Assembly (NCBI GenBank): GCA_964463165.1
Contig: CAYXBK010000019.1
Location: 31,492-95,491 of the forward strand
Source of the DNA: UBA7236 sp964463165
GTDB lineage: Bacteria > Bacteroidota > Bacteroidia > Chitinophagales > BACL12
Direction: 5' to 3'
Length of the DNA stretch: 64,000 nucleotides
Notes under the pieces: model-generated
What the model was told of the DNA's origin: nothing
Databases searched by the model: none
The model's input: only the letters and a program-made list of their open reading frames with translations
In this document: positions 34,577 to 43,940 of the stretch, in pieces
Layout: every line of letters starts with the position of its first letter
Position numbering within the stretch: position 1 is the stretch's first letter
Program-made: the position numbers and the translations under genes

Positions 34577-36157
34577 ATGGTAGAAGTAAAACCAGATGAA
34601 ATAAGCGCAATTCTCCGCCAGCAGCTGAGTAATTTCAAAACATCTTCCGAACTCGAAGAAGTTGGTACCGTATTGCAGGTGGGTGATGGAATTGCCCGTA
34701 TTTATGGATTGAATAATGCAAAATCCGGAGAGCTTGTTACGTTTGAAAACGGTGTACGTGCAATCGTATTAAACCTTGAAGAAGATAATGTGGGTGTGGT
34801 ATTGATGGGTTCTTCAGATGAAATCAAAGAAGGTGATACTGTGCGCCGCACCGGAAAAATCGCTTCGATTAAAGTCGGCGAAGGAATGCTCGGCCGTGTT
34901 GTAAATGCATTAGGTGAACCGATTGACGGAAAAGGACCATTAACAGGTGAATTATATGAAATGCCGCTCGAAAGAAAAGCACCGGGGGTAATTTATCGTC
35001 AGCCGGTAAACGAACCATTGCAAACAGGTTTGAAACCAATTGATGCAATGATTCCGATCGGCCGTGGTCAGCGTGAATTAATTATCGGCGACCGCCAGAC
35101 GGGAAAAACAGCAATTGCAATTGATACAATTATTAATCAGCGTGAGTTTTATGAAGCGGGAAAACCGGTGTATTGTATTTATGTTGCGTGCGGACAAAAA
35201 AATTCAACGGTTGCACAGGTAGCAAACACATTGCAGCATTACGGTGCGATGGATTATACAATTATCGTTGCAGCATCAGCTTCTGATCCTGCACCATTAC
35301 AATTTTATTCTCCGTTTGCCGGCGCAGCGATCGGCGAATTTTTCCGCGATACAGGACGCCCTGCTTTAATTGTGTATGATGATCTTTCTAAACAAGCGGT
35401 TTCTTATCGTGAAGTTTCATTATTACTTCGCCGCCCCCCGGGACGTGAAGCATATCCGGGTGATGTATTTTATCTCCACTCCCGTTTATTGGAGCGTGCC
35501 GCTAAAATCATCAACAACGATACAATTGCGGCGCAAATGAATGATCTTCCTGAAACACTCAGGCCACTTGTAAAAGGTGGTGGTTCATTAACTGCATTGC
35601 CGATTATTGAAACACAGGCGGGCGACGTTTCTGCATATATTCCTACAAACGTAATTTCCATTACCGACGGACAGATATTCCTCGAGTCGAATTTATTTAA
35701 CTCGGGTGTAAGGCCTGCGATCAACGTGGGTATTTCTGTGAGCCGCGTGGGTGGAAATGCACAGATCAAATCAATGAAAAAAGTTGCGGGTACATTAAAA
35801 CTGGATCAGGCACAATACCGCGAACTTGAGGCATTCTCAAAATTCGGATCCGATCTGGATGCTGCAACAATGGCCGTATTGAATAAAGGAAAACGCAACG
35901 TGGAAATATTGAAACAAAAACAATATTCTCCGATGGCGGTTGAAAAACAAATTGCAATTATTTATCTCGGAACAAAAGGTGTGCTGGGTGATATTCCGGT
36001 TGAAAAGGTGAAATTATTCGAAGATGCTTATTTAACTTATCTCGAATTAAATCATAAACAGACTCTTGATGCATTAAAAGCAGGTCAGTTTAATGATGAA
36101 ATTACATCTGTGCTTGAGAAAGTTGCTTCGGATATGAGCAAGCAGTATAAGCAGTGA
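34577..36157 (+). CDS. atpA: ATP synthase F1 subunit alpha
   Basis: A 526-residue subunit, full length. The Walker A motif is GDRQTGKTA (about residue 172), with the typical GRVVNALGEPIDGKG, ERKAPGVIYRQPVNEPLQTG and IPIGRGQRELIIG. The arginine finger region is seen in the later ISVSRVGGNAQIKSM. It binds nucleotide at the non-catalytic sites of F1. The catalytic beta subunit (atpD) and epsilon (atpC) are not in this operon, as is usual in Bacteroidota where they lie in a second locus. Confidence 0.96.
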   Translation: MVEVKPDEISAILRQQLSNFKTSSELEEVGTVLQVGDGIARIYGLNNAKSGELVTFENGVRAIVLNLEEDNVGVVLMGSSDEIKEGDTVRRTGKIASIKVGEGMLGRVVNALGEPIDGKGPLTGELYEMPLERKAPGVIYRQPVNEPLQTGLKPIDAMIPIGRGQRELIIGDRQTGKTAIAIDTIINQREFYEAGKPVYCIYVACGQKNSTVAQVANTLQHYGAMDYTIIVAASASDPAPLQFYSPFAGAAIGEFFRDTGRPALIVYDDLSKQAVSYREVSLLLRRPPGREAYPGDVFYLHSRLLERAAKIINNDTIAAQMNDLPETLRPLVKGGGSLTALPIIETQAGDVSAYIPTNVISITDGQIFLESNLFNSGVRPAINVGISVSRVGGNAQIKSMKKVAGTLKLDQAQYRELEAFSKFGSDLDAATMAVLNKGKRNVEILKQKQYSPMAVEKQIAIIYLGTKGVLGDIPVEKVKLFEDAYLTYLELNHKQTLDALKAGQFNDEITSVLEKVASDMSKQYKQ

Positions 36158-36162
36158 GAAGT

Positions 36163-36190
36163 TGCTAGCTACTAGATACTAGATATCGGA
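36163..36190. repeat. Heptamer array (TACTAGA) between atpA and atpG
   Basis: TGCTAGC, then TACTAGA twice, then TATCGGA in register, directly after the atpA stop codon. Same word as the array before atpA. Confidence 0.75.
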
Positions 36191-36248
36191 AACAAAAGAT
36201 TAAAATTAAAACACACTGATCGTAAACAACAAATAATAAATCACCTCA

Positions 36249-37136
36249 ATGGCAGGTAAATTAAAGGAAGTCCGCACAAGAATTGCTTCGGTGATCAGCA
36301 CACAGCAGATCACCAAGGCGATGAAAATGGTATCGGCTGCAAAGCTGCGCCGTGCACAGGATGCAATTTTGCAAATGCGGCCCTATGCGTTGAAAATGGG
36401 AGAATTGCTCAGCAATATTGCAGATGCTGCGGGTGGTGATGTGAAAATTGAATTTGCAAAAGAACGTCCTGTAAAAAATGTTTTAATTGTTGCAATTACT
36501 TCAGATAAAGGATTGGCCGGCGCTTTTAATGCCAATGTGATCAAAGCCGTTAAATTATTAATTGCGGAAAAATACAATCAATTACCTGCCGCAAATATTC
36601 AGATCATGTTTGTCGGTAAAAAGGCATATGATGTTTTAAAGCGCACCGGGTATAAGCACAATACGGATTTCATGAATTTATTTCACAATGTGAAATTTGA
36701 AAATGTATCGCGTGCAACAGAATATATTAAAGAAGGGTTTTTGAAGAGAGATTTTGATGAAGTAATGGTTGTGTATAATAAATTCAAAAATGCGGCAACA
36801 CAAATTCTTGAAACCGAACAATTCCTGCCGATTACAAAAACGAATACAAAAGGTGCCGCAAAGAAAGCAAAAGCCGATTATATCTACGATCCTGAAAAGG
36901 AACAAATGATCGAAGAGTTGGTTCCGAAAATTTTAAATACAACTTTCTTCCGGTATATCCTCGACAGCAATGCATCAGAACACGGTGCACGTATGACTGC
37001 GATGGATAAAGCATCGGATAATGCAAATGAATTATTGAAAGATCTCAAAATTTCCTACAACCGTGCACGCCAGGCTGCCATCACAACTGAATTAACAGAA
37101 ATTGTGAGTGGTGCTGCTGCGTTACAGGGGAATTAA
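36249..37136 (+). CDS. atpG: ATP synthase F1 subunit gamma
   Basis: A 295-residue central-stalk subunit. The N-terminal helix GKLKEVRTRIASVISTQQITKAMKMVSAAKLRRAQ and the C-terminal helix ASDNANELLKDLKISYNRARQAAITTELTEIVSGAAAL pair as the rotor shaft; both are strongly conserved in the family. VAITSDKGLAGAFNANV is the other family motif. Last gene of the atp operon in this window; no terminator hairpin with a T run was found after it, but a small hairpin lies 6 bases beyond the stop. Confidence 0.95.
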   Translation: MAGKLKEVRTRIASVISTQQITKAMKMVSAAKLRRAQDAILQMRPYALKMGELLSNIADAAGGDVKIEFAKERPVKNVLIVAITSDKGLAGAFNANVIKAVKLLIAEKYNQLPAANIQIMFVGKKAYDVLKRTGYKHNTDFMNLFHNVKFENVSRATEYIKEGFLKRDFDEVMVVYNKFKNAATQILETEQFLPITKTNTKGAAKKAKADYIYDPEKEQMIEELVPKILNTTFFRYILDSNASEHGARMTAMDKASDNANELLKDLKISYNRARQAAITTELTEIVSGAAALQGN

Positions 37137-37141
37137 GATGT

Positions 37142-37159
37142 GGTTGATGGAGACACCAA
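37142..37159. repeat. Left copy of an 18-base inverted flank around the T9SS gene
   Basis: GGTTGATGGAGACACCAA. It is 16/18 identical to the reverse complement of 38291-38308. Each copy is also a small hairpin on its own. Confidence 0.6.
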
Positions 37160-37266
37160 CCAATAGCGTTTTATCGGTTCATGTCTCAATTGGTGTTAAC
37201 TAAATAATTGAAACCTTGTATTCCTGGGGTTTTTCTTTACCAGGATTTAGATTAATTTTAATGTGC

Positions 37267-38187
37267 ATGAAAATAACCGGCATAGTAATTTTGTTGTTCG
37301 GTACCCTTCCCGTCATTGGACAAGTTTATTTTCCGCTGCAAAAGGATTCGGCTGTTTGGAGTATTAAGCGCACGGATTATAATTTTACACCTCCTTTTGA
37401 AACTTACTATACACATTTTTTTGCTCTTGACGGAGATACGATCATAAATGATCATTATTGCAATAAATTAAAATCAAATAATATAGGTGATGCTTTTAAC
37501 TTCATTTCGCCAGTTGAATCATTTTATAATCCGGAAACTGCAAATTACTGGGGTGGATTATACGAAACAAATAAAAAGGTTTTTCTAATTCAGAAAGAAG
37601 ATACTGCTTCAAAGCTTATGTACGATTTTTCAATGGCGATCGGAGATACGGTTACCATTAATTATATGGATGCACTTTCAGGTACATTTAAATTTATTCT
37701 CGATACAGTTATTTTGGAGCCGGTCAATTTAGAAGGAGATTTACGCAACCACTATTATTTACATTCAGATGATTATAGTCATTATGATATTTGGATTGAG
37801 GGCATTGGCAGCATCCGTGGTTTTTATCAGCTTGATTGGTTGGCAACATGGCAATATGACCTTATTTGTTATTTTGAAAACGATAACCAATTAACCGGAA
37901 CAGATTCTGAATGTTTTTTAAATACGAATATTTCAAATCCACTTAAACCACCGGTAAAATTTAGAGTATATCCCACCATAAATAAGGGTGAATTTAAATT
38001 GGAATATAATGGAGCACCAATCCAAACAGAACTTAAGCTTATTGATTTAAGGGGGAGAGTTGTTTGTAAAAAAAATATCTACTTGAATAATACAATTTCA
38101 ATTGATTTTTTAAATACAGCGCCTGGTTGTTACTTTTTGATTGCAGATGATCGATTTGAAAATAGCCAAATGGTAATTATTCAATAA
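37267..38187 (+). CDS. Secreted protein with T9SS type A sorting domain
   Basis: A 306-residue protein with a signal peptide from ATG 37267 (MKITGIVILLFGTLPVIGQ). An ATG two codons earlier and a TTG at 37216 are other possible starts, but the signal peptide fits 37267 best. The middle ~200 residues (YFPLQKDSAVWSIKR..., SKLMYDFSMAIGDTVTINYMDAL, IWIEGIGSIRGFYQLD) are the kind of uncharacterised beta domain that precedes T9SS signals. The last ~75 residues are a type A sorting signal (KFRVYPTINKGEFKLEY, IDLRGRVVCKKNIYL, PGCYFLIADDRFENSQMVII). Function unknown. The gene is flanked by an inverted repeat. Confidence 0.82.
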   Translation: MKITGIVILLFGTLPVIGQVYFPLQKDSAVWSIKRTDYNFTPPFETYYTHFFALDGDTIINDHYCNKLKSNNIGDAFNFISPVESFYNPETANYWGGLYETNKKVFLIQKEDTASKLMYDFSMAIGDTVTINYMDALSGTFKFILDTVILEPVNLEGDLRNHYYLHSDDYSHYDIWIEGIGSIRGFYQLDWLATWQYDLICYFENDNQLTGTDSECFLNTNISNPLKPPVKFRVYPTINKGEFKLEYNGAPIQTELKLIDLRGRVVCKKNIYLNNTISIDFLNTAPGCYFLIADDRFENSQMVIIQ

Positions 38188-38290
38188 GCATAGATGCACT
38201 CATTCGCTACCGAAATAAGAAATATAGTACGAAATTCAATCTTGACATTGGCTCAGGATAATATTGGCTTCTGATAAATAGGTTTATCGA

Positions 38291-38308
38291 TTGGTGTCTT
38301 CACCAACC
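38291..38308. repeat. Right copy of the 18-base inverted flank
   Basis: TTGGTGTCTTCACCAACC, itself a 6-bp hairpin (TTGGTG / CACCAA, loop TCTT). It faces the copy at 37142-37159. Confidence 0.6.
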
Positions 38309-38314
38309 AAAGCT

Positions 38315-38330
38315 AAAAGTAGAAGTGGGA
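38315..38330. repeat. Dispersed 16-base intergenic repeat, copy 1
   Basis: AAAAGTAGAAGTGGGA; an exact reverse complement copy lies at 49704-49719 in another gap. GGGATATCTACT then occurs twice, next to it (38327-38354). Confidence 0.6.
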
Positions 38331-38349
38331 TATCTACTACGAGGGATAT

Positions 38350-39525
38350 CTACTCCCCACACTGGCTCAATACCAAATTCGCTTCACTCACATTTATATT
38401 ATTTTTTGAACCGAGATCAATTGCTGTATTCGCATATTTTTTTGCGAAATCTTTATATCCGATTTTCAGGTAGATTTTAGCAGCGGATAAATTGCTGAAA
38501 TAATCGGGTTTTAATTCTGCGGAGCGCACTGCGAAATTCGCTGCTTTTTGTAATTGCGGTTTATCATTAGTGTTTTGATAAATTGTTTCACTCATTCTGC
38601 GCAATAATGTTGCATCTCCCCAAACATATTTTTCTCCACCGCTTACTGCAATTGAAATATATTGCGGCCATTGTTTATTTTTTTCTGCGAGATTCAAACC
38701 TGAAATAAATACCATTGAATCCACCTGTGTCAATCCAAGATCAAGAGACAATTTTTTTATCTTGTTGAATGCAATCGTATCGTTTGCACTTGCCGTGATT
38801 TGTAAATTATATGCTGCCGTGAGAAATAATTTCCTCTCCACTTTTTTCTGAGTTGCGATTTCAGCGAATTCTTTTCGGTGCATACTCATAAATTGAAACG
38901 CCTCAGATTCCATATCACTCACAGCCATGCTCAGTATTTTCCAGTTATATGCCGAATATTCGAAATGTTCTTTAATTGCGCTGAAATACATATTTACAAC
39001 AGGTTGTGTTGCCAATCGCCCGCGGCTTAACCCGACCAGATAATTATAACATGCAACCGAATCGGATGTGTTTGAAAGAAATTTTGATTTCAAATTCGGC
39101 AGTTGCTGTTCGGGCTGTAATGCAAGTTCACCCATATGCACAAAATCAGCAGCTTTAAATTCACCCACATATTGAAAAATTGTCTCCGCATTTTTATCGA
39201 TGATCGCATAGGTCGGGAATGACTGAACATAAAAATGCTTTACTAATTTTTGTGCATCGGGATCGGTGAGCATTTCTGCTTTTATACAAATAAAATGGGC
39301 ATTGTAAAAATTTGTAATTGCCGAATCTGGCATTACCTCTTTCAGCATTTTTTCGCAATGTCCGCAGGTGGACTGATACATCATTAAAAAAACCGGTTTG
39401 TTTTCTGCTGCAGATTTATTTACTGCTTCCTGTAAATTCAGATCCTGAAATTGAAATTGTGCGAGGAGGGAAAATTGGAATCCTGCCAAAAAAATAAGAA
39501 GGAAAAAAAGCTGTATTCTTTTCAT
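38350..39525 (-). CDS. Secreted thioredoxin-family protein with TPR-like tail
   Basis: A 391-residue protein with a signal peptide (1-22, ending in SLLAQ). The thioredoxin domain (~24-140) has CGHC in YQSTCGHCEKMLKEV and the cis-Pro in QSFPTYAIIDKN. The C-terminal ~220 residues are helical and Ala/Leu-rich with a TPR-like pattern (ATLLRRMSETIYQNTN, AAKIYLKIGYKDFAKKYANTAIDLGSKN). CGHC matches the protein disulfide isomerase active site, so it may oxidise or isomerise periplasmic thiols, in keeping with the Cys-rich cargo in this window. Substrate unknown. Confidence 0.85.
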   Translation of the reverse strand: MKRIQLFFLLIFLAGFQFSLLAQFQFQDLNLQEAVNKSAAENKPVFLMMYQSTCGHCEKMLKEVMPDSAITNFYNAHFICIKAEMLTDPDAQKLVKHFYVQSFPTYAIIDKNAETIFQYVGEFKAADFVHMGELALQPEQQLPNLKSKFLSNTSDSVACYNYLVGLSRGRLATQPVVNMYFSAIKEHFEYSAYNWKILSMAVSDMESEAFQFMSMHRKEFAEIATQKKVERKLFLTAAYNLQITASANDTIAFNKIKKLSLDLGLTQVDSMVFISGLNLAEKNKQWPQYISIAVSGGEKYVWGDATLLRRMSETIYQNTNDKPQLQKAANFAVRSAELKPDYFSNLSAAKIYLKIGYKDFAKKYANTAIDLGSKNNINVSEANLVLSQCGE

Positions 39526-39609
39526 AAATCCGGATGCTAAATTACGATGGATGGTGGATTTCGTGTAAACAAAATTCCTGCCCCGATCATTTAAAAGCCT
39601 TTATTTTCT

Positions 39610-39617
39610 TACTTTTG
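39610..39617 (+). promoter_or_regulatory. -7 box of scpB, near-leaderless candidate
   Basis: TACTTTTG, a perfect TAnnTTTG box, ends 7 bases before ATG 39625, which suggests a leader of at most a few bases. Confidence 0.55.
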
Positions 39618-39624
39618 TGCTGTG

Positions 39625-40341
39625 ATGAACAACCTTCAGAAATTAATCGAAGCCCTCATTTTCAGCTCGGAACAACCGATCACGATCGCTGAATTGCAAA
39701 CTGTTCTCTTTACTTATTCGGGTGAGGAGGTGAGCCTTGAAGCCATCCAGGAACATGTGGATGCTTTGCTTCTAAAATATGAAAGTGATGATTTTGTTTT
39801 CGAGATCGTAAAAACGGGAGGCGGTTATCAGTTTCTGAGCAAACCCTATTACCACAAACCCATTTCAACCTTATTGCAACACCGGGCAAAGCGCAAACTA
39901 AGCATTGCAGCACTCGAATGTCTTTCAATAATTGCCTATTCACAACCGGTCACGAAGGTGGAAATCGAACAGATCCGCGGCGTAAACTGTGATCATACCA
40001 TTCAGAAACTGATGGAGCGTGACCTGATACGGATCAACGGGAGAAGTGATACAGCCGGACGCCCGCTATTATACGGCACAACACAATACTTTATGGACTA
40101 TTTCGGGATCAATAACCTCGAAGAGTTGCCAAAACTGAAAGAGTTCGAACAAAAAGATATTTCGATAGGAGCACCTTCCGATATCATGGAATCCGTTTCG
40201 GAGGAAGAAGCCTATGCACAGGTGCGATTTGACAACGAGCGTCGTGAAGATGCCCAAACAGATAATTATGAAAAAAACGAACAACAGCTTTCAGAAGAAA
40301 ACCCACCAACCGAAGAAGACGGGGAAGATATCCAGGAGTGA
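39625..40341 (+). CDS. scpB: Segregation and condensation protein B
   Basis: A 238-residue protein with two winged-helix domains. The N-terminus NLQKLIEALIFSSEQPITIAELQTVL and the second motif RKLSIAALECLSIIAYSQPVTKVEIEQIRGVNCDHTIQKLMERDLIRINGRSDTAGRPLLYGTT are diagnostic. ScpB works with ScpA and SMC in chromosome condensation. The C-terminal ~50 residues are acidic and Glu-rich. The gene overlaps the following rluB-like gene by 74 bases in another frame. A GTG one codon before ATG 39625 could also be used. Confidence 0.93.
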   Translation: MNNLQKLIEALIFSSEQPITIAELQTVLFTYSGEEVSLEAIQEHVDALLLKYESDDFVFEIVKTGGGYQFLSKPYYHKPISTLLQHRAKRKLSIAALECLSIIAYSQPVTKVEIEQIRGVNCDHTIQKLMERDLIRINGRSDTAGRPLLYGTTQYFMDYFGINNLEELPKLKEFEQKDISIGAPSDIMESVSEEEAYAQVRFDNERREDAQTDNYEKNEQQLSEENPPTEEDGEDIQE

Positions 40342-41476
40342 AAAGCCGGAAGATGGCAGTCGGCAGTCCACTGCCAACAGTCGGAAATCTGATAGGAACG
40401 ACATAAGAAATTTCGGAGAAAGTAAATTCAGAAAACGTTCTGAAGAAGAATTCTTTAAAAAGAAATCACAGGAGTGGGATGAAAAAAAATCAGGCCGCAA
40501 AAAAGAATTCGATCCTGAAAAAAAACGCAGCAATTTTTCACGCAATACATCCGATAAATCAAATTCCCGCGATAACAGAATTCATCGGCCGGAAAATAAG
40601 CGCATTAGTTTTAAGGATGATAATCATAATGAAGCAAAGCCCTTCAGCAAAAAAAGATTTCAAAGCAATACCGAAATAAAAATTGAACGCAAGAAATTTG
40701 AAAAATCTGTTCCGCAGCGTGAGCCTTTAAAAAAAGCTGCACATTCTCCCGTACCGAAAGGAGAAAAAACAATGCGCCTGAATAAATATCTCGCCAATTC
40801 AGGAGTTGCCGCAAGAAGAAAATGCGATGATTATATCGCACAGGGCCATGTAAAAGTGAATAATGATGTAGTAACGGAAATGGGTTACCGTGTGAAAGAA
40901 GGTGATAAAGTATATTTCAAGAATAAATTAGTACAACCGGTTAATTACGTTTATATATTATTGAATAAACCGAAAGATTATATCACAACCGCCGATGATG
41001 AACGCGGGAGAAGTACCGTACTTGAACTTGTGCAGCACGCAACCGAGGAACGTGTTTATCCGGTTGGCCGCTTAGACAGAAATACGACGGGATTATTATT
41101 ATTAACCAATGACGGTGATCTCGCACAAAAATTATCTCATCCGAGTTATGGTGCACAAAAATTATATGAAGTGGAACTCGATAAAGCATTAACACCTCAT
41201 GACCTGCAATTAATTGAAAACGGAATTGAACTGGAAGACGGTTTGGCGGTAGTTGACGGAATTGATTATGCGCATCGCACAAATAAAGCAATTATGGGTA
41301 TATCCATTCATATCGGGAAAAACAGAATTGTAAGAAGAATATTCGAACATCTCGGTTATAAAGTCATGCGGTTGGACCGCACATTATATGCGGGGCTTAC
41401 CAAAAAAGATCTGCCACGTGGTAAATGGAGATTGCTTACGGAGAAAGAAATAATAAAATTGAAGTATTTGAAATGA
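40268..41476 (+). CDS. rRNA pseudouridine synthase, RsuA/RluB family, with long disordered N-terminus
   Basis: A 402-residue protein from ATG 40268. The first ~165 residues are highly charged, low complexity and presumably disordered (Lys, Arg, Ser, Asp, Glu). An S4 RNA-binding domain follows (MRLNKYLANSGVAARRKCDDYIAQG), then the synthase domain with catalytic Asp in VGRLDRNTTGLLLLTNDGDLA and the final VRRIFEHLGYKVMRLDR. It should convert a uridine in 23S or 16S rRNA; B or A subtype is not decided. A start at ATG 40772 (after an AAAGGAG) would give the 235-residue core alone, but the frame is open and codon-like upstream, and Bacteroidota homologues have similar N-terminal extensions. Part of the extension is coded by a heptamer array. 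Confidence 0.87.
   Translation: MKKTNNSFQKKTHQPKKTGKISRSEKPEDGSRQSTANSRKSDRNDIRNFGESKFRKRSEEEFFKKKSQEWDEKKSGRKKEFDPEKKRSNFSRNTSDKSNSRDNRIHRPENKRISFKDDNHNEAKPFSKKRFQSNTEIKIERKKFEKSVPQREPLKKAAHSPVPKGEKTMRLNKYLANSGVAARRKCDDYIAQGHVKVNNDVVTEMGYRVKEGDKVYFKNKLVQPVNYVYILLNKPKDYITTADDERGRSTVLELVQHATEERVYPVGRLDRNTTGLLLLTNDGDLAQKLSHPSYGAQKLYEVELDKALTPHDLQLIENGIELEDGLAVVDGIDYAHRTNKAIMGISIHIGKNRIVRRIFEHLGYKVMRLDRTLYAGLTKKDLPRGKWRLLTEKEIIKLKYLK
40353..40387 (+). repeat. Heptamer array (GGCAGTC family) inside the rluB-like coding region
   Basis: ATGGCAG, TCGGCAG, TCCACTG, CCAACAG, TCGGAAA in register. It contains GGCAGT-CC-ACTGCC, a small hairpin. Related to words in the array at 17902-17928. It is translated as GSRQSTANSRKSD in the disordered tail. 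Confidence 0.65.
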
Positions 41477-41494
41477 AGTAAATGCAAAATGCAA

Positions 41495-41527
41495 TTTCAC
41501 ACCAAGGCGCCAAGCCGCAAAGTGAAA
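41495..41527. repeat. Intergenic word repeat with short stem
   Basis: TTTCAC and GTGAAA flank CACCAAGGCGCCAAGCCGCAAAG, a degenerate 8- to 9-base word repeat seen between convergent genes. It may act as a weak bidirectional terminator. Confidence 0.45.
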
Positions 41528-41580
41528 ATAGTTATATATTGTAATATTACACGGTCGACTTTAAACCTGCAAATATTTTT

Positions 41581-43872
41581 TTAGTCTTCAATAATAATTT
41601 CCTTTGTGAAAAATTTACCATTTAAATTCAATGAAATTAAATAAATGCCCGGTGGGATTGTTTTACTCAATTGAATTGAGGTATTTAATTCCGGTGTTGA
41701 TGAAAATTCCGTTGAATAAATAATCTCACCTAAAATATTTCTGATTTGTATCTCACAAACACCATGATCCTGATTTGAGAAAGAAGCGCTTATTTCGAAA
41801 TTCCCGTTATTCGGATTTGGATTCACTTCAAAATTATTCACTTCATATTCAAATCCTTCTTTGCATGCATTTATAATTGAAAGTGCGGGCGACATTTTTG
41901 AACAGCCTGCAGCTGTTGTTACCATTACTTTGTAATTTCCTGTTGTAGTTGCAAAATAAATTTGATTGGTGGCTCCGGCCAAAGGTGTTGCACCTTTATA
42001 CCATTGATAAGAATAACCGGCACCCGCATTTGCTTTTAATTTAATACTAGCATCCACACATAAATTATTTGTTCCGTCGAGGTTATTTATCGATGCAGTT
42101 GGTGTTGCATTTACAACCACATTTGTGATTTCAGATAAATCATTGCAACCACCGGGGATCGTGATGAATACAGTATAATCTCCTGCTTTAGTTGCAGTAT
42201 AATTATTTCCTGCTGCACCGGCGATATTAATACCGTTCTTTTTCCATTGATAAGAAAAACCTGCTCCGGTATTTGCATTTAAAATTACATTGCTTCCTTT
42301 GCAAAATGTTGTAGGTCCGGAAGGTGATATCATGGCAATGATTATTTCTTCATCAATCATTGCATCACAATCATCGTCTATTGTATTACAAATTTCCGGT
42401 GCACCCGGATAAATTAAATTATTTGCATCATTGCAATCGGTTGAATTTAAAACATAACCCAAAGGCATGCTGCAGGATGTGGATGTAATTGCTGCATTTC
42501 CGAATCCATCGCCATCACTGTCTGCAAAAGAAATCAACGGGTCATCACAATAGTTAATCTTGCTTAGAAATCCATCTGTAGCCCCGCCTGAAACAAATGT
42601 TTCATCACCGAAGGATACAGTACCAGTGAATGAACCGCATAATGTCAAAATGCCGGGAGAGAGTATTTTATAAGAATAAATTATTGGTGCGTTAGGAAAA
42701 GTAATTGCCGTACCTCCCAAAACATTTCCATCAAAATCAATTTTTGCAATAAATATATCTTTATCGGGTGTAAGTATTAATTCATCGGGTCCTAAAGAGA
42801 GATCTTCTGTAAAATAACCGGTAATTAATAAACTATTGGAAATTGAGTCAACAAATAAATGCATTGGAAAATGATATGCATTTTGATCAAGATTGATGAC
42901 CCAGACGTAATTACCGTCTGAATTGATTTTAGCTACAAATGTATTGTATTCGCCAACTTCACCGTATAATTTTATTCCATCGAAATCCAGCGAATCTGAA
43001 TTAAAACCTCCGGTTATATAAACGTTACCGGAATTATCCGATTTCATGGATTTTATCCAATCTGTTTGATTCCCGCCGATTTTTTTTATCCATTGATAGG
43101 TACCGCTACCATTTAATTTACATAGATAAGAATCAGTGCCGCCTGAATTTGTTAATGTTGTCCCGTTTATTGTTATTGCACTGGTATATTTTCCATCGAT
43201 ATACAAATTATTATTTTGATCAATTTCTTCAGTATTGACTTCGATTGTATTAAATGCTTTTGTCCAAGTTGTTCCGCCTGCATTTTTTTTTGTAAGTGTA
43301 TGGTTTTGAACAAAAGAAAATCCAATGAGTTGTTCACGGTTATCAATATATGCAACATTACCTGCCTGATTGCAGACTACAGGTCCGATTGAATTAACAA
43401 AGGAATTGCCGCTGAAAATATTTGCTGCTGATGTATAAGTGCCATTTGAATCAAGTGTGACGTAATATGATGAATTACCTGATCCAGCCAAACCCCTGAA
43501 TATTGTAAAGGGTGGAAATGATGCTGATGTATTTGCATACCATCCTCCATTATAACATTTTTTATTCCCATCCACGGCTATGCTGCCACTCTCTGCCCAA
43601 TCGGTTGCATGTAACCAGATGAGTCCACCAGAAGGATCAAGTTTAAAAGTAGAGGCGTTATAGGATGAAGTTGTATAAGTTGTGTCGGCAAATGTATTTG
43701 TTCCTGATCCATCACCCATACCATATATATTGCCGTCATGATCAGAAACTACAGACCAGATTATATCTTCTGAAGAACCGCTTAATTGTTTTGTCCACTC
43801 AATTGAAAAACTCTGGGCGGAACAAATGACAGATTGAATAGTAATAATTGTAAAGAGGAGAATATTTTTCAT
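41581..43872 (-). CDS. Secreted T9SS cargo with beta-propeller, MopE-type and Ig-like repeats
   Basis: A 763-residue protein with a signal peptide (1-19). Residues ~20-440 contain repeats of the SBBP beta-propeller type (DNSGNVYITGGFNSDSLDF, INSDGNYVWVINLD, FVAKI). Then a MopE/Put_metal-binding motif: DSDGDGFGNAAI, YVLNSTDCNDANNLIYPGAPEICNTIDDDCDAMIDE (about 450-505), with regularly spaced Asp and Cys. Two Ig-like modules follow (YQWKKNGINIAGAAGNNYTATKAGDYTV, YQWYKGATPLAGATNQIYFATTTGNYKV), then a T9SS type A signal (VNPNPNNGNFEISASF, PPGIYLISLNLNGKFFTKEII). Probably a surface or released protein; ligand unknown. Confidence 0.88.
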   Translation of the reverse strand: MKNILLFTIITIQSVICSAQSFSIEWTKQLSGSSEDIIWSVVSDHDGNIYGMGDGSGTNTFADTTYTTSSYNASTFKLDPSGGLIWLHATDWAESGSIAVDGNKKCYNGGWYANTSASFPPFTIFRGLAGSGNSSYYVTLDSNGTYTSAANIFSGNSFVNSIGPVVCNQAGNVAYIDNREQLIGFSFVQNHTLTKKNAGGTTWTKAFNTIEVNTEEIDQNNNLYIDGKYTSAITINGTTLTNSGGTDSYLCKLNGSGTYQWIKKIGGNQTDWIKSMKSDNSGNVYITGGFNSDSLDFDGIKLYGEVGEYNTFVAKINSDGNYVWVINLDQNAYHFPMHLFVDSISNSLLITGYFTEDLSLGPDELILTPDKDIFIAKIDFDGNVLGGTAITFPNAPIIYSYKILSPGILTLCGSFTGTVSFGDETFVSGGATDGFLSKINYCDDPLISFADSDGDGFGNAAITSTSCSMPLGYVLNSTDCNDANNLIYPGAPEICNTIDDDCDAMIDEEIIIAMISPSGPTTFCKGSNVILNANTGAGFSYQWKKNGINIAGAAGNNYTATKAGDYTVFITIPGGCNDLSEITNVVVNATPTASINNLDGTNNLCVDASIKLKANAGAGYSYQWYKGATPLAGATNQIYFATTTGNYKVMVTTAAGCSKMSPALSIINACKEGFEYEVNNFEVNPNPNNGNFEISASFSNQDHGVCEIQIRNILGEIIYSTEFSSTPELNTSIQLSKTIPPGIYLISLNLNGKFFTKEIIIED

Positions 43873-43940
43873 AGAGTTGATTTGATGAATGAATACGGAA
43901 TTTTTATTTGAAGATAATAATAAATATGTTCAGATTCAAT

